From Candidatus Methanomethylophilaceae archaeon (lineage in GTDB: Archaea > Thermoplasmatota > Thermoplasmata > Methanomassiliicoccales > Methanomethylophilaceae): a DNA stretch of 16,833 nt. The stretch is from the NCBI GenBank assembly GCA_017455785.1, contig JAFSYZ010000225.1, forward strand, positions 1 to 16,833, in the 5' to 3' direction. The notes beneath the pieces are model-generated. The model was not told where the DNA came from and ran no database searches. It worked only from the letters and a program-made list of their open reading frames with translations. Below, piece by piece: positions 6,428-13,394 of this stretch. The translations under genes were made by a program, and so were the position numbers. Within the stretch, counting starts at the first letter, position 1. Each line of letters starts with the position of its first letter.

Positions 6428-7020
6428 GACTGATCGTCATCGCAGGGATACCTGGATCGGGGAAGACCACAATAGTCAAGGAATGTTGCAAAGGCCATGA
6501 TTATGCCTTCGTAGGCAACAATGAGGAATCCTGTAAACTCCTGGAGGACGACTGCAAGGATTACGATTTCTACCCGTTCAAATCCCCATGTGCAAGGGTC
6601 AGACAGTTCAAGTACCGTCTGGACCTGATGGAGGCCAAACACCCTAAGGTCCTGATATCCGAACCGCCCGGCAACTGCATGGAGATATCCTCGCCGATGC
6701 TGAACCCGATATACATCAACGACAGGGCCAGGATCGAGATAGGCCCCCTGATGACGGCGATAGACACCAACAAACTCTTAGAGGAGGGACTGTCCAAAAG
6801 GACCACCGAAGGGCTGCGCACATGGAACATGGTTGACGAATCGGATGTCATCGTGCTGACGTTCTCCGAGGATATCAGCGATGAGGTCAGGAACAATCTG
6901 AGATCGATAATCGCCAAGATCAATCCCGATGCGAAGGTCCTGTTCTTCCCTGACGAGAAGGGTACCATCACCGAGTGCATATTCGGTAATATGGGATACT
7001 ACAGACCGCTGAACAATTAG
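6424..7020 (+). CDS. Small P-loop NTPase, G3E/CobW-UreG-HypB-like, 198 aa
   Basis: Walker A is GIPGSGKTT at 8-16. The E-x-x-G element after the third strand is LISEPPGNC at 77-85, as in G3E metallochaperone GTPases. The CxCC metal motif of CobW proteins is reduced to one Cys (SPCARVRQF, C56). The guanine motif NKxD is not recognisable: the matching strand reads DVIVLTFSEDISD, so GTP specificity is doubtful. There is no CobW C-terminal domain. The start ATG overlaps the URO-D stop (ATGA) and has a strong Shine-Dalgarno GGAGGGT at 6414-6420. Translational coupling suggests it serves the neighbouring methyltransferase-like protein, for example in metal loading, corrinoid reactivation or energy-dependent activation. 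That role is inference. Confidence 0.8.
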   Translation: MRLIVIAGIPGSGKTTIVKECCKGHDYAFVGNNEESCKLLEDDCKDYDFYPFKSPCARVRQFKYRLDLMEAKHPKVLISEPPGNCMEISSPMLNPIYINDRARIEIGPLMTAIDTNKLLEEGLSKRTTEGLRTWNMVDESDVIVLTFSEDISDEVRNNLRSIIAKINPDAKVLFFPDEKGTITECIFGNMGYYRPLNN

Positions 7021-7074
7021 GGCCAAAAATTGGTCCCTGCCATCATTGACGTTTTTGTCGTCTCCGACAAGGGC

Positions 7075-7117
7075 CCATTTTTCAGCCGTCCGCGGGTCCG
7101 CAGGCGGCTGAAAATGG
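7075..7117. repeat. Long hairpin in the gap region
   Basis: CCATTTTTCAGCCG (7075-7088) pairs with CGGCTGAAAATGG (7105-7117), leaving one bulged T and a GC-rich loop of 16 nt. It is the strongest stem in the left half of the gap. Confidence 0.55.
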
Positions 7118-7225
7118 ACAGAGGACTTTCCACCGATGTACCCATCCGAATCGGGCACCATTTTGGACATACAGGATCATGCCTTTCGGCGCGCCCGTAG
7201 GTCCATGACCCCGAAGAGACCTGTT

Positions 7226-7241
7226 CACGGGTGAACCCGTG
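7226..7241. repeat. 6-bp perfect hairpin with TGAA loop
   Basis: CACGGG and CCCGTG enclose TGAA. It overlaps the probable frameshifted gene, so it may be fortuitous. Confidence 0.35.
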
Positions 7242-7354
7242 TCCCTGCCCCTCCGATGGAGCTTTTTCGGATGTGATCACCATGGCCTCGTCGATGGACG
7301 TGACCTCGAATCCATGGTTTAGTCATTCCACTTCTACAATATAATCTTTAGTTC

Positions 7355-7492
7355 CAGAAAAAAATCGAAAAAATCGCGAAAAATCGATATACCCAGATCG
7401 TTCGAAAACACATTGCTAACAATTGTTAATTTTTCATTTTATTAACTATTGTTTAAATTGACGCTGGGTATAGTGATTTTACATTTTTTCTG
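7355..7492. repeat. Three nested inverted repeats
   Basis: The outer arms are CAGAAAAAAAT (7355-7365) and ATTTTTTCTG (7483-7492), with one extra A on the left. The middle arms are TATACCCAG (7388-7396) and CTGGGTATA (7464-7472), a perfect 9 bp. The inner arms are CAATTGTTAAT (7420-7430) and ATTAACTATTG (7441-7451), 10 of 11 matching. A 12-bp palindrome TAACAATTGTTA (7417-7428) overlaps the inner left arm. Confidence 0.6.
7358..7386. repeat. Triple AAAAATCG direct repeat
   Basis: A-runs of 7, 6 and 5 each end in TCG, at 7358-7367, 7368-7376 and 7379-7386. They lie just inside the outer inverted repeat. Confidence 0.55.
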
Positions 7493-7525
7493 CTAGAGCG
7501 GCCCAAGCACCGAAAATGAGGCCTT

Positions 7526-7555
7526 TCAAACAATAGAGTTTGATATCAAACAATA
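7526..7555. repeat. TCAAACAATA direct repeats around a 14-bp palindrome
   Basis: TCAAACAATA occurs at 7526-7535 and 7546-7555, exactly 20 bp apart. GTTTGATATCAAAC (7538-7551) between and across them is a perfect 14-bp palindrome. A further AAACAATA lies inverted at 7447-7454. Confidence 0.6.
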
Positions 7556-7561
7556 TGTACT

Positions 7562-7589
7562 GGATATTGGATTATTTATCCAACTATCC
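7562..7589. repeat. Stem-loop with 11-bp stem
   Basis: GGATATTGGAT (7562-7572) pairs with ATCCAACTATCC (7578-7589), with one bulged base and the loop TATTT. Confidence 0.5.
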
Positions 7590-7596
7590 CCAGGAA

Positions 7597-7635
7597 ATGT
7601 CTGGACATAGGCACGGAAATATGATGTCGTGACAT
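7597..7635. repeat. Twin ATGTCNNGACAT dyads
   Basis: ATGTCTGGACAT (7597-7608) and ATGTCGTGACAT (7624-7635) have the same 5-bp arms with different central dinucleotides, spaced 27 bp centre to centre. This resembles a pair of binding sites for one dimeric protein. Confidence 0.5.
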
Positions 7636-7688
7636 TAATACCAACTATAAAGTTCTAATAACAGCATACAACCTGCCGAATGGATGAG

Positions 7689-7693
7689 AAAAA
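7689..7693 (-). terminator. Oligo-T end of the lys-pro operon
   Basis: The minus strand reads GTTGTTTTTCTC about 20 nt after the proB stop. Archaeal RNA polymerase often stops at such oligo-T runs without a hairpin. Confidence 0.35.
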
Positions 7694-7713
7694 CAACGTG
7701 CATAAAGCATAGA

Positions 7714-8823
7714 TCAGAGTATGACCAGGTTCTCGCTCCTTATGACGTCATTATAGCTCTTGTGCCCCAGGATCGCCTCGATCCTGTCGCTGCGGACACC
7801 ACGGATCTTGAAGATATCGTCGGAGTCGTAATCGGGGATGCCCTTGGCGATGACCTTGCCTGAACATTCTATGTTCACGACATCGCCTCTCTCGAACCTT
7901 CCCACCACATCCTTTATTCCGACGGCCAGAAGGCTCACGTTGCCCTCTGAGAGCTTCTCAGCGGCCCCGGAATCGATTATGAGGGTACCCTTGGCATGTG
8001 CTGCCTTGATCCAACGGCTCTTCTTCCTCTCCTTGACACCCGCAAGGAATATGGTACCGATCTCCTCGCCCTTGACGGCCCTGGTGATACCGTCGGGGAC
8101 CTCGCTGCTGATGATTATCATGTTGCTGCCAGATTCGGAACAGATCTCCGCCGCCTTCAGCTTGGTCTTCATCCCGCCGGTGCCTACGCGTGTCGTAGGG
8201 TCGCCGGCCATGTGCAGCACCTTGGAGACATCGTCGACCGTGGATACGATCTTGGCATCATCGTAGATCTTGGGATTCTTATCATAGAGGCCGTCGACAT
8301 CCGAGAGGATGATCAGGAGATCGGCATCCATCTTGCTACAGACGTAAGCCGACAGCGTATCGTTGTCCCCGAACATCGCGTCGATCTCCTTGACGCAGAT
8401 CACATCGTTCTCGTTGATCACGGGGACCACACCGTACGAGAGAAGAGTCTGTATGGCGTTCCTGAGGTTGAGGTAGTTCTCACGGTCGGAATAGAAATCG
8501 TATGTCAGCAGGATCTGCGAGATTATTATGCCCTGCTTCTCGAAGCTCTCATTCCATTTCTGCATCAGGATTCCCTGACCTACGGAAGCGGCAGCCTGCC
8601 TTATGGGGACCTCCTTCGGTTTGGGCTTCGCGTTCATGGCCGCTAATCCCACTCCTATGGCCCCTGACGTGACGATGAGCACGTTCTTGCCATCATCCCT
8701 TAGTTCTTTCACCTGTGCGGCCACAGAGTCCATGAAGGCCTCGTTTACCTTGTTACCGCCGCCCGTGATTGATGATGTACCTACCTTGATGACGATGGTG
8801 TCGACGTTGCCTAGGTCCCTCAT
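7714..8823 (-). CDS. proB: ProB, glutamate 5-kinase with PUA domain, 369 aa
   Basis: It phosphorylates glutamate to gamma-glutamyl phosphate, the first step of proline synthesis. The amino-acid kinase domain (1 to about 260) has IKVGTSS at 12-17, VTSGAIGVG at 51-59, INENDV at 136-141, FGDNDTLSA at 151-159 and LSDVDGLYDKNP at 173-184. A GTGGMKTKLKAA segment follows. A C-terminal PUA domain (from about 270; RWIKAAHAKGTLIIDSGA, then GDVVNIECSGKVIAKGI) matches the full bacterial length. The ATG overlaps the proA stop (ATGA), so the pair is translationally coupled. It is the last gene of the minus-strand operon. proC is not in the window. Confidence 0.97.
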   Translation of the reverse strand: MRDLGNVDTIVIKVGTSSITGGGNKVNEAFMDSVAAQVKELRDDGKNVLIVTSGAIGVGLAAMNAKPKPKEVPIRQAAASVGQGILMQKWNESFEKQGIIISQILLTYDFYSDRENYLNLRNAIQTLLSYGVVPVINENDVICVKEIDAMFGDNDTLSAYVCSKMDADLLIILSDVDGLYDKNPKIYDDAKIVSTVDDVSKVLHMAGDPTTRVGTGGMKTKLKAAEICSESGSNMIIISSEVPDGITRAVKGEEIGTIFLAGVKERKKSRWIKAAHAKGTLIIDSGAAEKLSEGNVSLLAVGIKDVVGRFERGDVVNIECSGKVIAKGIPDYDSDDIFKIRGVRSDRIEAILGHKSYNDVIRSENLVIL

Positions 8824-10133
8824 GCTCTGAACTCCCTGTCCAATACCTTGTGTGTGAATCTACGGGCATCCTTCCCGACGTAGTCCTTGACGACCTGTCC
8901 GTCGCCGATGAGGACGTACTTGTAGATCATCAGGCCTTCCATTCCAACCGGGCCTCTTGAGTGTATCTTGTTGGTGCTTATACCGACCTCGGCACCCTTA
9001 CCGAACCTGTAGCCGTCGGCGAACCTTGTCGATGCGTTGACGAATACATCTGCGGAATCGACACCTTTGATGAACCTGATCTTCGCATCCCTGTCCTCGG
9101 TGATTATGCAATCTGTATGATGGGAACCGTGCCTGTTGATGAATTCTATCGCTTCATCCACGGAATCCACGACCTTGACGGAAACGATGAGGTCGTTGTA
9201 CTCCTCATCCCAATCCGAATCCTTAGCGGGGATCGCATGGGGCATCATCCCTATCGCGACGGTATCGGCCCTGATCTCCACACCGGCGTCATGTAATCTG
9301 GAATCCAATGTGCCCAGGACCTCCGATGCCATCTTGGAATTGATCAGATACGTCTCCACAGCGTTGCAAACGGCGGGATACTGTATCTTCGAATCGATCA
9401 TGACCTCCAATCCCTTCTTCATGTCGGCATGCTCGTCCATGTACACATGACAGATGCCTGCCGCATGTCCGAGGACGGGGATCCTGGTGTTGTCCTGTAT
9501 GTATCTGACGAACGAGTTGGATCCCCTCGGGATCAGCAGATCGATGTATCCGTCCATGGAAAGTATCGTGTTCACATCCTCCCTGGACCTCATAAGCACG
9601 AATGAGCCCTTCGGTATGCCTGAGGAGTATGCAGCCTCGGTAAGTATATCGAAAAGCGCAGCATTGGAGTTGGAAGCCTCCTTTCCCCCTTTGAACACAA
9701 CGGCGTTCCCTGATTTGAGGCACAGCGACATTATCTGCGGCACCACGTCCGGACGTGACTCGAATATCACCCCGAGGACGCCTATCGGACACCTTATCTG
9801 GTAGAGGATTAGATCGTCATCCAATTCCAATGTGGACATCGTCTCCCCTACGGGATCCTTCAGTGATATGACGTCCCTGATCCCTGCGATCATGCCGTCG
9901 ATCTTCTCGTCGGTGACGACGAGTCTCTTGACCATGGAATAGCTAAGCTCCCCCTTCTCATAGGCCTTCTGGGCATCGCCGACATCCAGGGCATTGGCAT
10001 CCAGTATCCTCTTCCTGTTGGCATCCAGCGCATCCGCCATGGCCTTCAGCGCCCTGTCCTTGACATCCGTGTCCAGCGTTGCCAGTGTGAAGGATGCGTC
10101 CTTGGCCTTGATCACTTCGGGGGCTATGTCCAT
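8820..10133 (-). CDS. proA: ProA, gamma-glutamyl phosphate reductase, 437 aa
   Basis: This NADPH-dependent enzyme turns gamma-glutamyl phosphate into glutamate semialdehyde, acting directly on the ProB product. It has an aldehyde-dehydrogenase fold. GVIFESRPDV at 121-130, KGGKEASNSN at 148-157 and LLIPRGSNSFVR near 199-210 are present, as is the catalytic Cys256 in PAVCNAVETYL. Length is slightly above the E. coli enzyme. ATG 10133 is preceded by AAGGAGATGATGGG, which holds a usable Shine-Dalgarno. The 21-bp gap after dapL is the largest in the operon but contains no terminator, so proBA are probably carried on the same transcript as the lysine genes. Confidence 0.97.
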   Translation of the reverse strand: MDIAPEVIKAKDASFTLATLDTDVKDRALKAMADALDANRKRILDANALDVGDAQKAYEKGELSYSMVKRLVVTDEKIDGMIAGIRDVISLKDPVGETMSTLELDDDLILYQIRCPIGVLGVIFESRPDVVPQIMSLCLKSGNAVVFKGGKEASNSNAALFDILTEAAYSSGIPKGSFVLMRSREDVNTILSMDGYIDLLIPRGSNSFVRYIQDNTRIPVLGHAAGICHVYMDEHADMKKGLEVMIDSKIQYPAVCNAVETYLINSKMASEVLGTLDSRLHDAGVEIRADTVAIGMMPHAIPAKDSDWDEEYNDLIVSVKVVDSVDEAIEFINRHGSHHTDCIITEDRDAKIRFIKGVDSADVFVNASTRFADGYRFGKGAEVGISTNKIHSRGPVGMEGLMIYKYVLIGDGQVVKDYVGKDARRFTHKVLDREFRA

Positions 10134-10154
10134 CCCATCATCTCCTTCATTATC

Positions 10155-11315
10155 TCAGAATCCGCCCTTCCTCATCCTGTCCAGGGCCTCGTTGATCCTG
10201 TCGACGGACTGTGTTATGGCGATCCTCACGTAACCCTCTGCGGACTCGCCGAACCCGGAACCGGGTGTGACCACGATACCGAGGTCCAGCATCTTCTCCG
10301 TGAACTCGATCGATGTCTTGCACTTGGAATCGAACCATACGTAGAATGTTCCCTTGGGCATGGGTACGTCGAATCCGAAGGACCTCAGTCCGTTGACCAG
10401 GGCCTCCCTCCTCTTGGCGTACTCGTCCATGTTCTTCTTTATGACCTCGGGGACCTCACCGTTCTTACCGTAGAGCGACAGAGCCTTTATCGCGGCCTTC
10501 TGGATGAATATCGGTGCACCGGAGTCTATCTGTCCCTTGCACTTCTTCAGTCCCGCTATGAGCGTCTTATTGCCCACTGCGTAGCCCAATCTGAATCCTG
10601 TCATGTTGAACGTCTTGGAGAACGAACCGAACTCTATCGCATCCCTTCCCGCCTGGAGTATGGACGGTGCACTGTAACCGTCGAACGTCATCTCGCAGTA
10701 GGCGTTGTCGTAGCACAGGATGGTGTCGTTGTCCTGACACCATTTGTAGACCTTCTTGAGGTAATCCAGGTCGCATGTCGTACCAGTTGGGTTGTTGGGA
10801 TAGTTCAGATAGAGCATCTTCGCACCCTTGGGGCACTCGTCCACATCCAGCAGCCATCCCTTCTCGGCCCTGAGCGGTACCTTGACGCACTTGGCCTCGT
10901 TGAACAATGTGGATGCACCCGAGTAGACAGGATAACCGGGACTGGGGGCGATGATCGTGTCACCGGGGTTCACGAAGGCCTGCGCTATGTTGAATATGGC
11001 CTCCTTGGAACCGATGGTCACGCACACCTCTGTGTCCGGATCGACATCCAGACCGTAGCGCCTCTTGTACCAGTCAGCGATGGCGACCCTGAGGTCTCTC
11101 TCGCCTGCCGATGACGAGTATTTCTGATTCTTGTTGACCTTTGCGGCCTCATACATCTCGTCCACTATCACATCGGGTGTGGGCAGGTCGGGATCGCCTA
11201 TGCCGAAGTCTATGATGTCCATCCCTTCCGCCCTCTTCTTGGCGGTCATCTCCTCCAGCCTGACGAACAGGTACGGAGGCAGTTTCTGCAATCTCTCTGA
11301 GAATTCGTATTCCAT
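10155..11315 (-). CDS. dapL: DapL-type LL-diaminopimelate aminotransferase, 386 aa
   Basis: This is a PLP fold-type I aminotransferase that converts tetrahydrodipicolinate directly to LL-diaminopimelate, bypassing DapD, DapC and DapE. DFGIGDPDLPTP, NYPNNPTG and the PLP-lysine motif SFSKTFNMTGFRLGY (Lys234 counted from the chosen start) are present, with RIAITQS near the end for the carboxylate arginine. The sequence alone fits several class I aminotransferases. The DapL call rests on its place between dapF and the rest of a DAP pathway that has no dapD/E here. Start choice: GTG 11336 and GTG 11324 are in frame but would overlap dapF and lack a Shine-Dalgarno. ATG 11315 has AAGGTGA 5 nt upstream and follows the dapF stop by one base. 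Confidence 0.9.
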   Translation of the reverse strand: MEYEFSERLQKLPPYLFVRLEEMTAKKRAEGMDIIDFGIGDPDLPTPDVIVDEMYEAAKVNKNQKYSSSAGERDLRVAIADWYKRRYGLDVDPDTEVCVTIGSKEAIFNIAQAFVNPGDTIIAPSPGYPVYSGASTLFNEAKCVKVPLRAEKGWLLDVDECPKGAKMLYLNYPNNPTGTTCDLDYLKKVYKWCQDNDTILCYDNAYCEMTFDGYSAPSILQAGRDAIEFGSFSKTFNMTGFRLGYAVGNKTLIAGLKKCKGQIDSGAPIFIQKAAIKALSLYGKNGEVPEVIKKNMDEYAKRREALVNGLRSFGFDVPMPKGTFYVWFDSKCKTSIEFTEKMLDLGIVVTPGSGFGESAEGYVRIAITQSVDRINEALDRMRKGGF

Positions 11316-11316
11316 C

Positions 11317-12120
11317 TCATTCACCTTGATATTCACCTTGGAAGACGTATCTGGCAGGCCCTTCCATCAGGACCCTCCTGAACTCACCGTCCACCGTTAT
11401 CTTCAACCATCCTCCCGGCAGATGCACATCCACCGGTACATCGAAGGGCACGAGTCCGTCCATGGCCGCCGCTGTAGTGGTGGCGCATGCACCGGTACCG
11501 CAGGCCAATGTCCATGCCGCACCGCGCTCGTAAACCCTTATGTTTATCTTACCGTCCTTGACAGTCACGAACTCCACGTTCGTCCTGTCAGGGAACTCCT
11601 TGTGCGATTCCAGGATCGGACCGAACCTGTCGATCTGTCCCTTGTCCAACTGATCGAACACCACGTAGTGCGGATTGCCCATGGACACCTTGCGTCCCTT
11701 GACCTTAACACCGTCGATGTCGATCACCGTGTAATCCTTCTCGGGCATGGGCGCACCCATGTCTATCTTCACTGTATCGACCTTGCCGTCCTTCACGATG
11801 ACATCCGCACCAAGGTTGCCCCTGAGTGTGTTCACCGTGAACGATGTCCCCTTCACCAATCCGTTGTCGTAGGCGTACTTGGCGACACAGCGGATGCCGT
11901 TGCCGCACATGATCGCTTCGCTACCGTCGGAATTGATTATCCTCATGGTTATGTCCGAACCGTCCTGTCCCGGCAGGACGTACAGAACACCGTCCGCACC
12001 TATGCCGAAGTTACGGTCGCACATCCTCTTACAGAGTGCCCCGTCGATGCTCACATCGCCTTTCATCCCATCGATGACGATGAAATCGTTACCGATGCCC
12101 TCGTACTTGAAGAACCTCAT
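11317..12120 (-). CDS. dapF: DapF, diaminopimelate epimerase, 267 aa
   Basis: It converts LL- to meso-diaminopimelate using a pair of cysteines without cofactor. Both are visible: Cys72 in MCGNGIRC and Cys207 in ACGTGACA. The N-terminal MRFFKYEGIGNDFIVID is the family signature, and SMGNPHYVVF and ERGAAWTL are in place. The frame is open upstream to 12225, but those residues overlap lysA and read as its shadow. ATG 12120 overlaps the lysA stop as ATGA, so it is the real start. The product feeds LysA, encoded directly upstream. Confidence 0.97.
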   Translation of the reverse strand: MRFFKYEGIGNDFIVIDGMKGDVSIDGALCKRMCDRNFGIGADGVLYVLPGQDGSDITMRIINSDGSEAIMCGNGIRCVAKYAYDNGLVKGTSFTVNTLRGNLGADVIVKDGKVDTVKIDMGAPMPEKDYTVIDIDGVKVKGRKVSMGNPHYVVFDQLDKGQIDRFGPILESHKEFPDRTNVEFVTVKDGKINIRVYERGAAWTLACGTGACATTTAAAMDGLVPFDVPVDVHLPGGWLKITVDGEFRRVLMEGPARYVFQGEYQGE

Positions 12121-13391
12121 CTTCTCAGCCTTTCCGGTACGATCTGGTGCCTCCAGATGTTCTCCATGGTCTCGGCGTCCCTTATCAGTTCCGCCTTGCC
12201 GTCCTTGACGAGGACCTCCTTGCACTTGGGCCTGGAGTTGTATGTGCTCGACATCGAGAATCCGTACGCACCTGCATTGTAAACGACCAACAGATCCCCT
12301 TCCTGCGGGTCGGGGAGTATCCTATCATGCGCTATGTAGTCGCCCGATTCGCAGATCGGACCGACGACATCGTACTTTGCTGTGCATGCCTTGTTGAACT
12401 TGTTGGCCAATGCAACGTGATGATATGAATCGTAGAACGCCGGCCTGATGAGCGTGTTGAAGCCTATGTCAGTACCGACGTACAGTTTGGTACCCGCATC
12501 CTTCACATCCGTGACACTTGCCAGAAGTATGGTGGAATCACAGACAAGGTATCTTCCCGGTTCCAGACAGACCTTCTTCACATCGGTCTCCTCCAGGATC
12601 ATGTCGGTGATCGTTGCTCCGAGATCCTCGACGTCGCACTCCTCCTCCTGAGGCTTGTACGGCACTCCGAGACCTCCGCCGAAGTCTATGAACTCCAGGT
12701 GGATGTCCAGCTCGTCCCTCAGACGGTTGGCGAAGTCTATGAGAACCTCCACCACGTCTATGAAAGGATCCACGGTGTTCCCTCCGGATCCTGTGTGTGC
12801 ATGTATGCCCTTGATATCGAATCCGAGTTCCTTCGCTCTGGCGTACGCGTCCATCACCCTGTCATAGGGTACACCGAACTTGGCACCCTTACCGCCGGTC
12901 ATGACCTTCGTACCGTGTCCTGATGCGACACCGGGCGTTATACGGAAGGACAGGGGGAATCCTTTGCATCTGTCACCGAGTATGTCTGCGAGTTTCTCCA
13001 ACTCGCCCTCGGAGTCCACATTGATCCTGCATCCTGTATCGACTACCTGCCTGAGCTCGTCCCTGGAGACGTTCACCCCAGTGTACAGTATCCTGTCAGG
13101 AGTGAATCCTGCTTTCAAGCAGGTAAGCACCTCACCGATCGAAACGGCATCGATGTGACTGCCCTCCTGCTCCAGTATGGTGAGTATCGCAAGGTTCGTG
13201 TTGGCCTTGCATGCGTAGTGTATCTCTGTGTCCATGAAACGGGAGAAGGCGTTGTACACCCTGCGGTAGCTCTCCCTGACGATGTTCTCGTCCGTGACAT
13301 ACACCGGTGTACCGAACTCCTCGGCTATGTCAACAGTGGACATACCGCCGAACTGCATCACGCCGTTCTTTCCCTCGAAGTCACGCATCAT
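12117..13391 (-). CDS. lysA: LysA, meso-diaminopimelate decarboxylase, 424 aa
   Basis: This PLP enzyme of the alanine-racemase fold (type III) performs the last step to L-lysine. PLP-binding Lys62 is in HYACKANTN. HAHTGSGGN lies at 198-205, DFGGGLGVPY near 236-245 and EPGRYLV at 277-283, and Cys347-E-S-G-D (ICESGDYIAHDR) is the second active-site block donated across the dimer. Length is typical. The start is ATG 13391, three bases after the lysC stop, with GGAGG about 10 nt upstream inside lysC. A second in-frame ATG follows at once, so the start could be one codon later. Confidence 0.97.
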   Translation of the reverse strand: MMRDFEGKNGVMQFGGMSTVDIAEEFGTPVYVTDENIVRESYRRVYNAFSRFMDTEIHYACKANTNLAILTILEQEGSHIDAVSIGEVLTCLKAGFTPDRILYTGVNVSRDELRQVVDTGCRINVDSEGELEKLADILGDRCKGFPLSFRITPGVASGHGTKVMTGGKGAKFGVPYDRVMDAYARAKELGFDIKGIHAHTGSGGNTVDPFIDVVEVLIDFANRLRDELDIHLEFIDFGGGLGVPYKPQEEECDVEDLGATITDMILEETDVKKVCLEPGRYLVCDSTILLASVTDVKDAGTKLYVGTDIGFNTLIRPAFYDSYHHVALANKFNKACTAKYDVVGPICESGDYIAHDRILPDPQEGDLLVVYNAGAYGFSMSSTYNSRPKCKEVLVKDGKAELIRDAETMENIWRHQIVPERLRR

Positions 13392-13394
13392 ATC

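Larger units (their letters stand above)
7017..7315 (-). pseudogene. Probable frameshifted small gene (about 100 aa)
   Basis: From ATG 7315 (TATA-like AATATAAT 27 bp upstream at 7338-7345), the frame soon stops. Moving one frame at about 7308 gives FEVTSIDEAMVITSEKAPSE and onward to PVCPK, with mostly G/C third codon positions. Near 7165 another one-base shift within AAAA gives MVPDSDGYIGGKSSVHFQ, then ADPRTAEKWALVGDDK. Both shifts are repaired by adding one base to a short homopolymer (TT, AAAA). I do not recognise the product. It could be a decayed gene, an assembly error, or a gene starting at ATG 7283 (88 aa, stop at 7017). Several hairpins inside (7055-7070, 7075-7117, 7226-7241) leave a structured RNA possible. 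Confidence 0.35.
7316..7713. other. AT-rich, gene-free interval dense in dyad symmetry
   Basis: About 400 bp without a credible gene lie between the proB stop and the probable frameshifted gene. Base composition drops sharply to AT-rich against both flanks. It holds, in order: three AAAAATCG repeats (7358-7386), three nested inverted repeats (7355-7492), a 14-bp palindrome with flanking direct repeats (7526-7555), a long hairpin (7562-7589), two ATGTCNNGACAT dyads (7597-7635) and an oligo-T on the minus strand for proB (7689-7693). A replication or partition site, a regulatory RNA, or the remains of a small mobile element are all possible. I cannot decide between them. Confidence 0.6.

Noticed and set aside
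7118..7140. GGAAAGTCC on the minus strand, like conserved region I of RNase P RNA
   Set aside because: The other conserved RNase P blocks are absent in the right order and the motif would lie far from the RNA 5' end. Coding-like signal explains it better.
7526..7555. Possible CRISPR repeat
   Set aside because: Only two 10-bp copies 20 bp apart, no array and no cas gene.
7680..7712. 10-codon open frame before the proB stop
   Set aside because: Too short, no Shine-Dalgarno, and probably just sequence around the operon's oligo-T end.
7996..8646. A 216-codon plus-strand open frame
   Set aside because: It is antisense to proB, rich in His/Asp from the reversed codons, with no family resemblance.
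12121..12225. 35-residue N-terminal extension of dapF
   Set aside because: It overlaps lysA. The family starts at MRFFKYEGIGNDF, and ATG 12120 has the ATGA overlap seen across the operon.
11131..12282. A 383-codon open frame on the plus strand
   Set aside because: It lies antisense to dapL, dapF and the end of lysA, whose catalytic motifs are certain. Codon bias of the sense genes keeps the opposite strand open; the translation has no recognisable motif.
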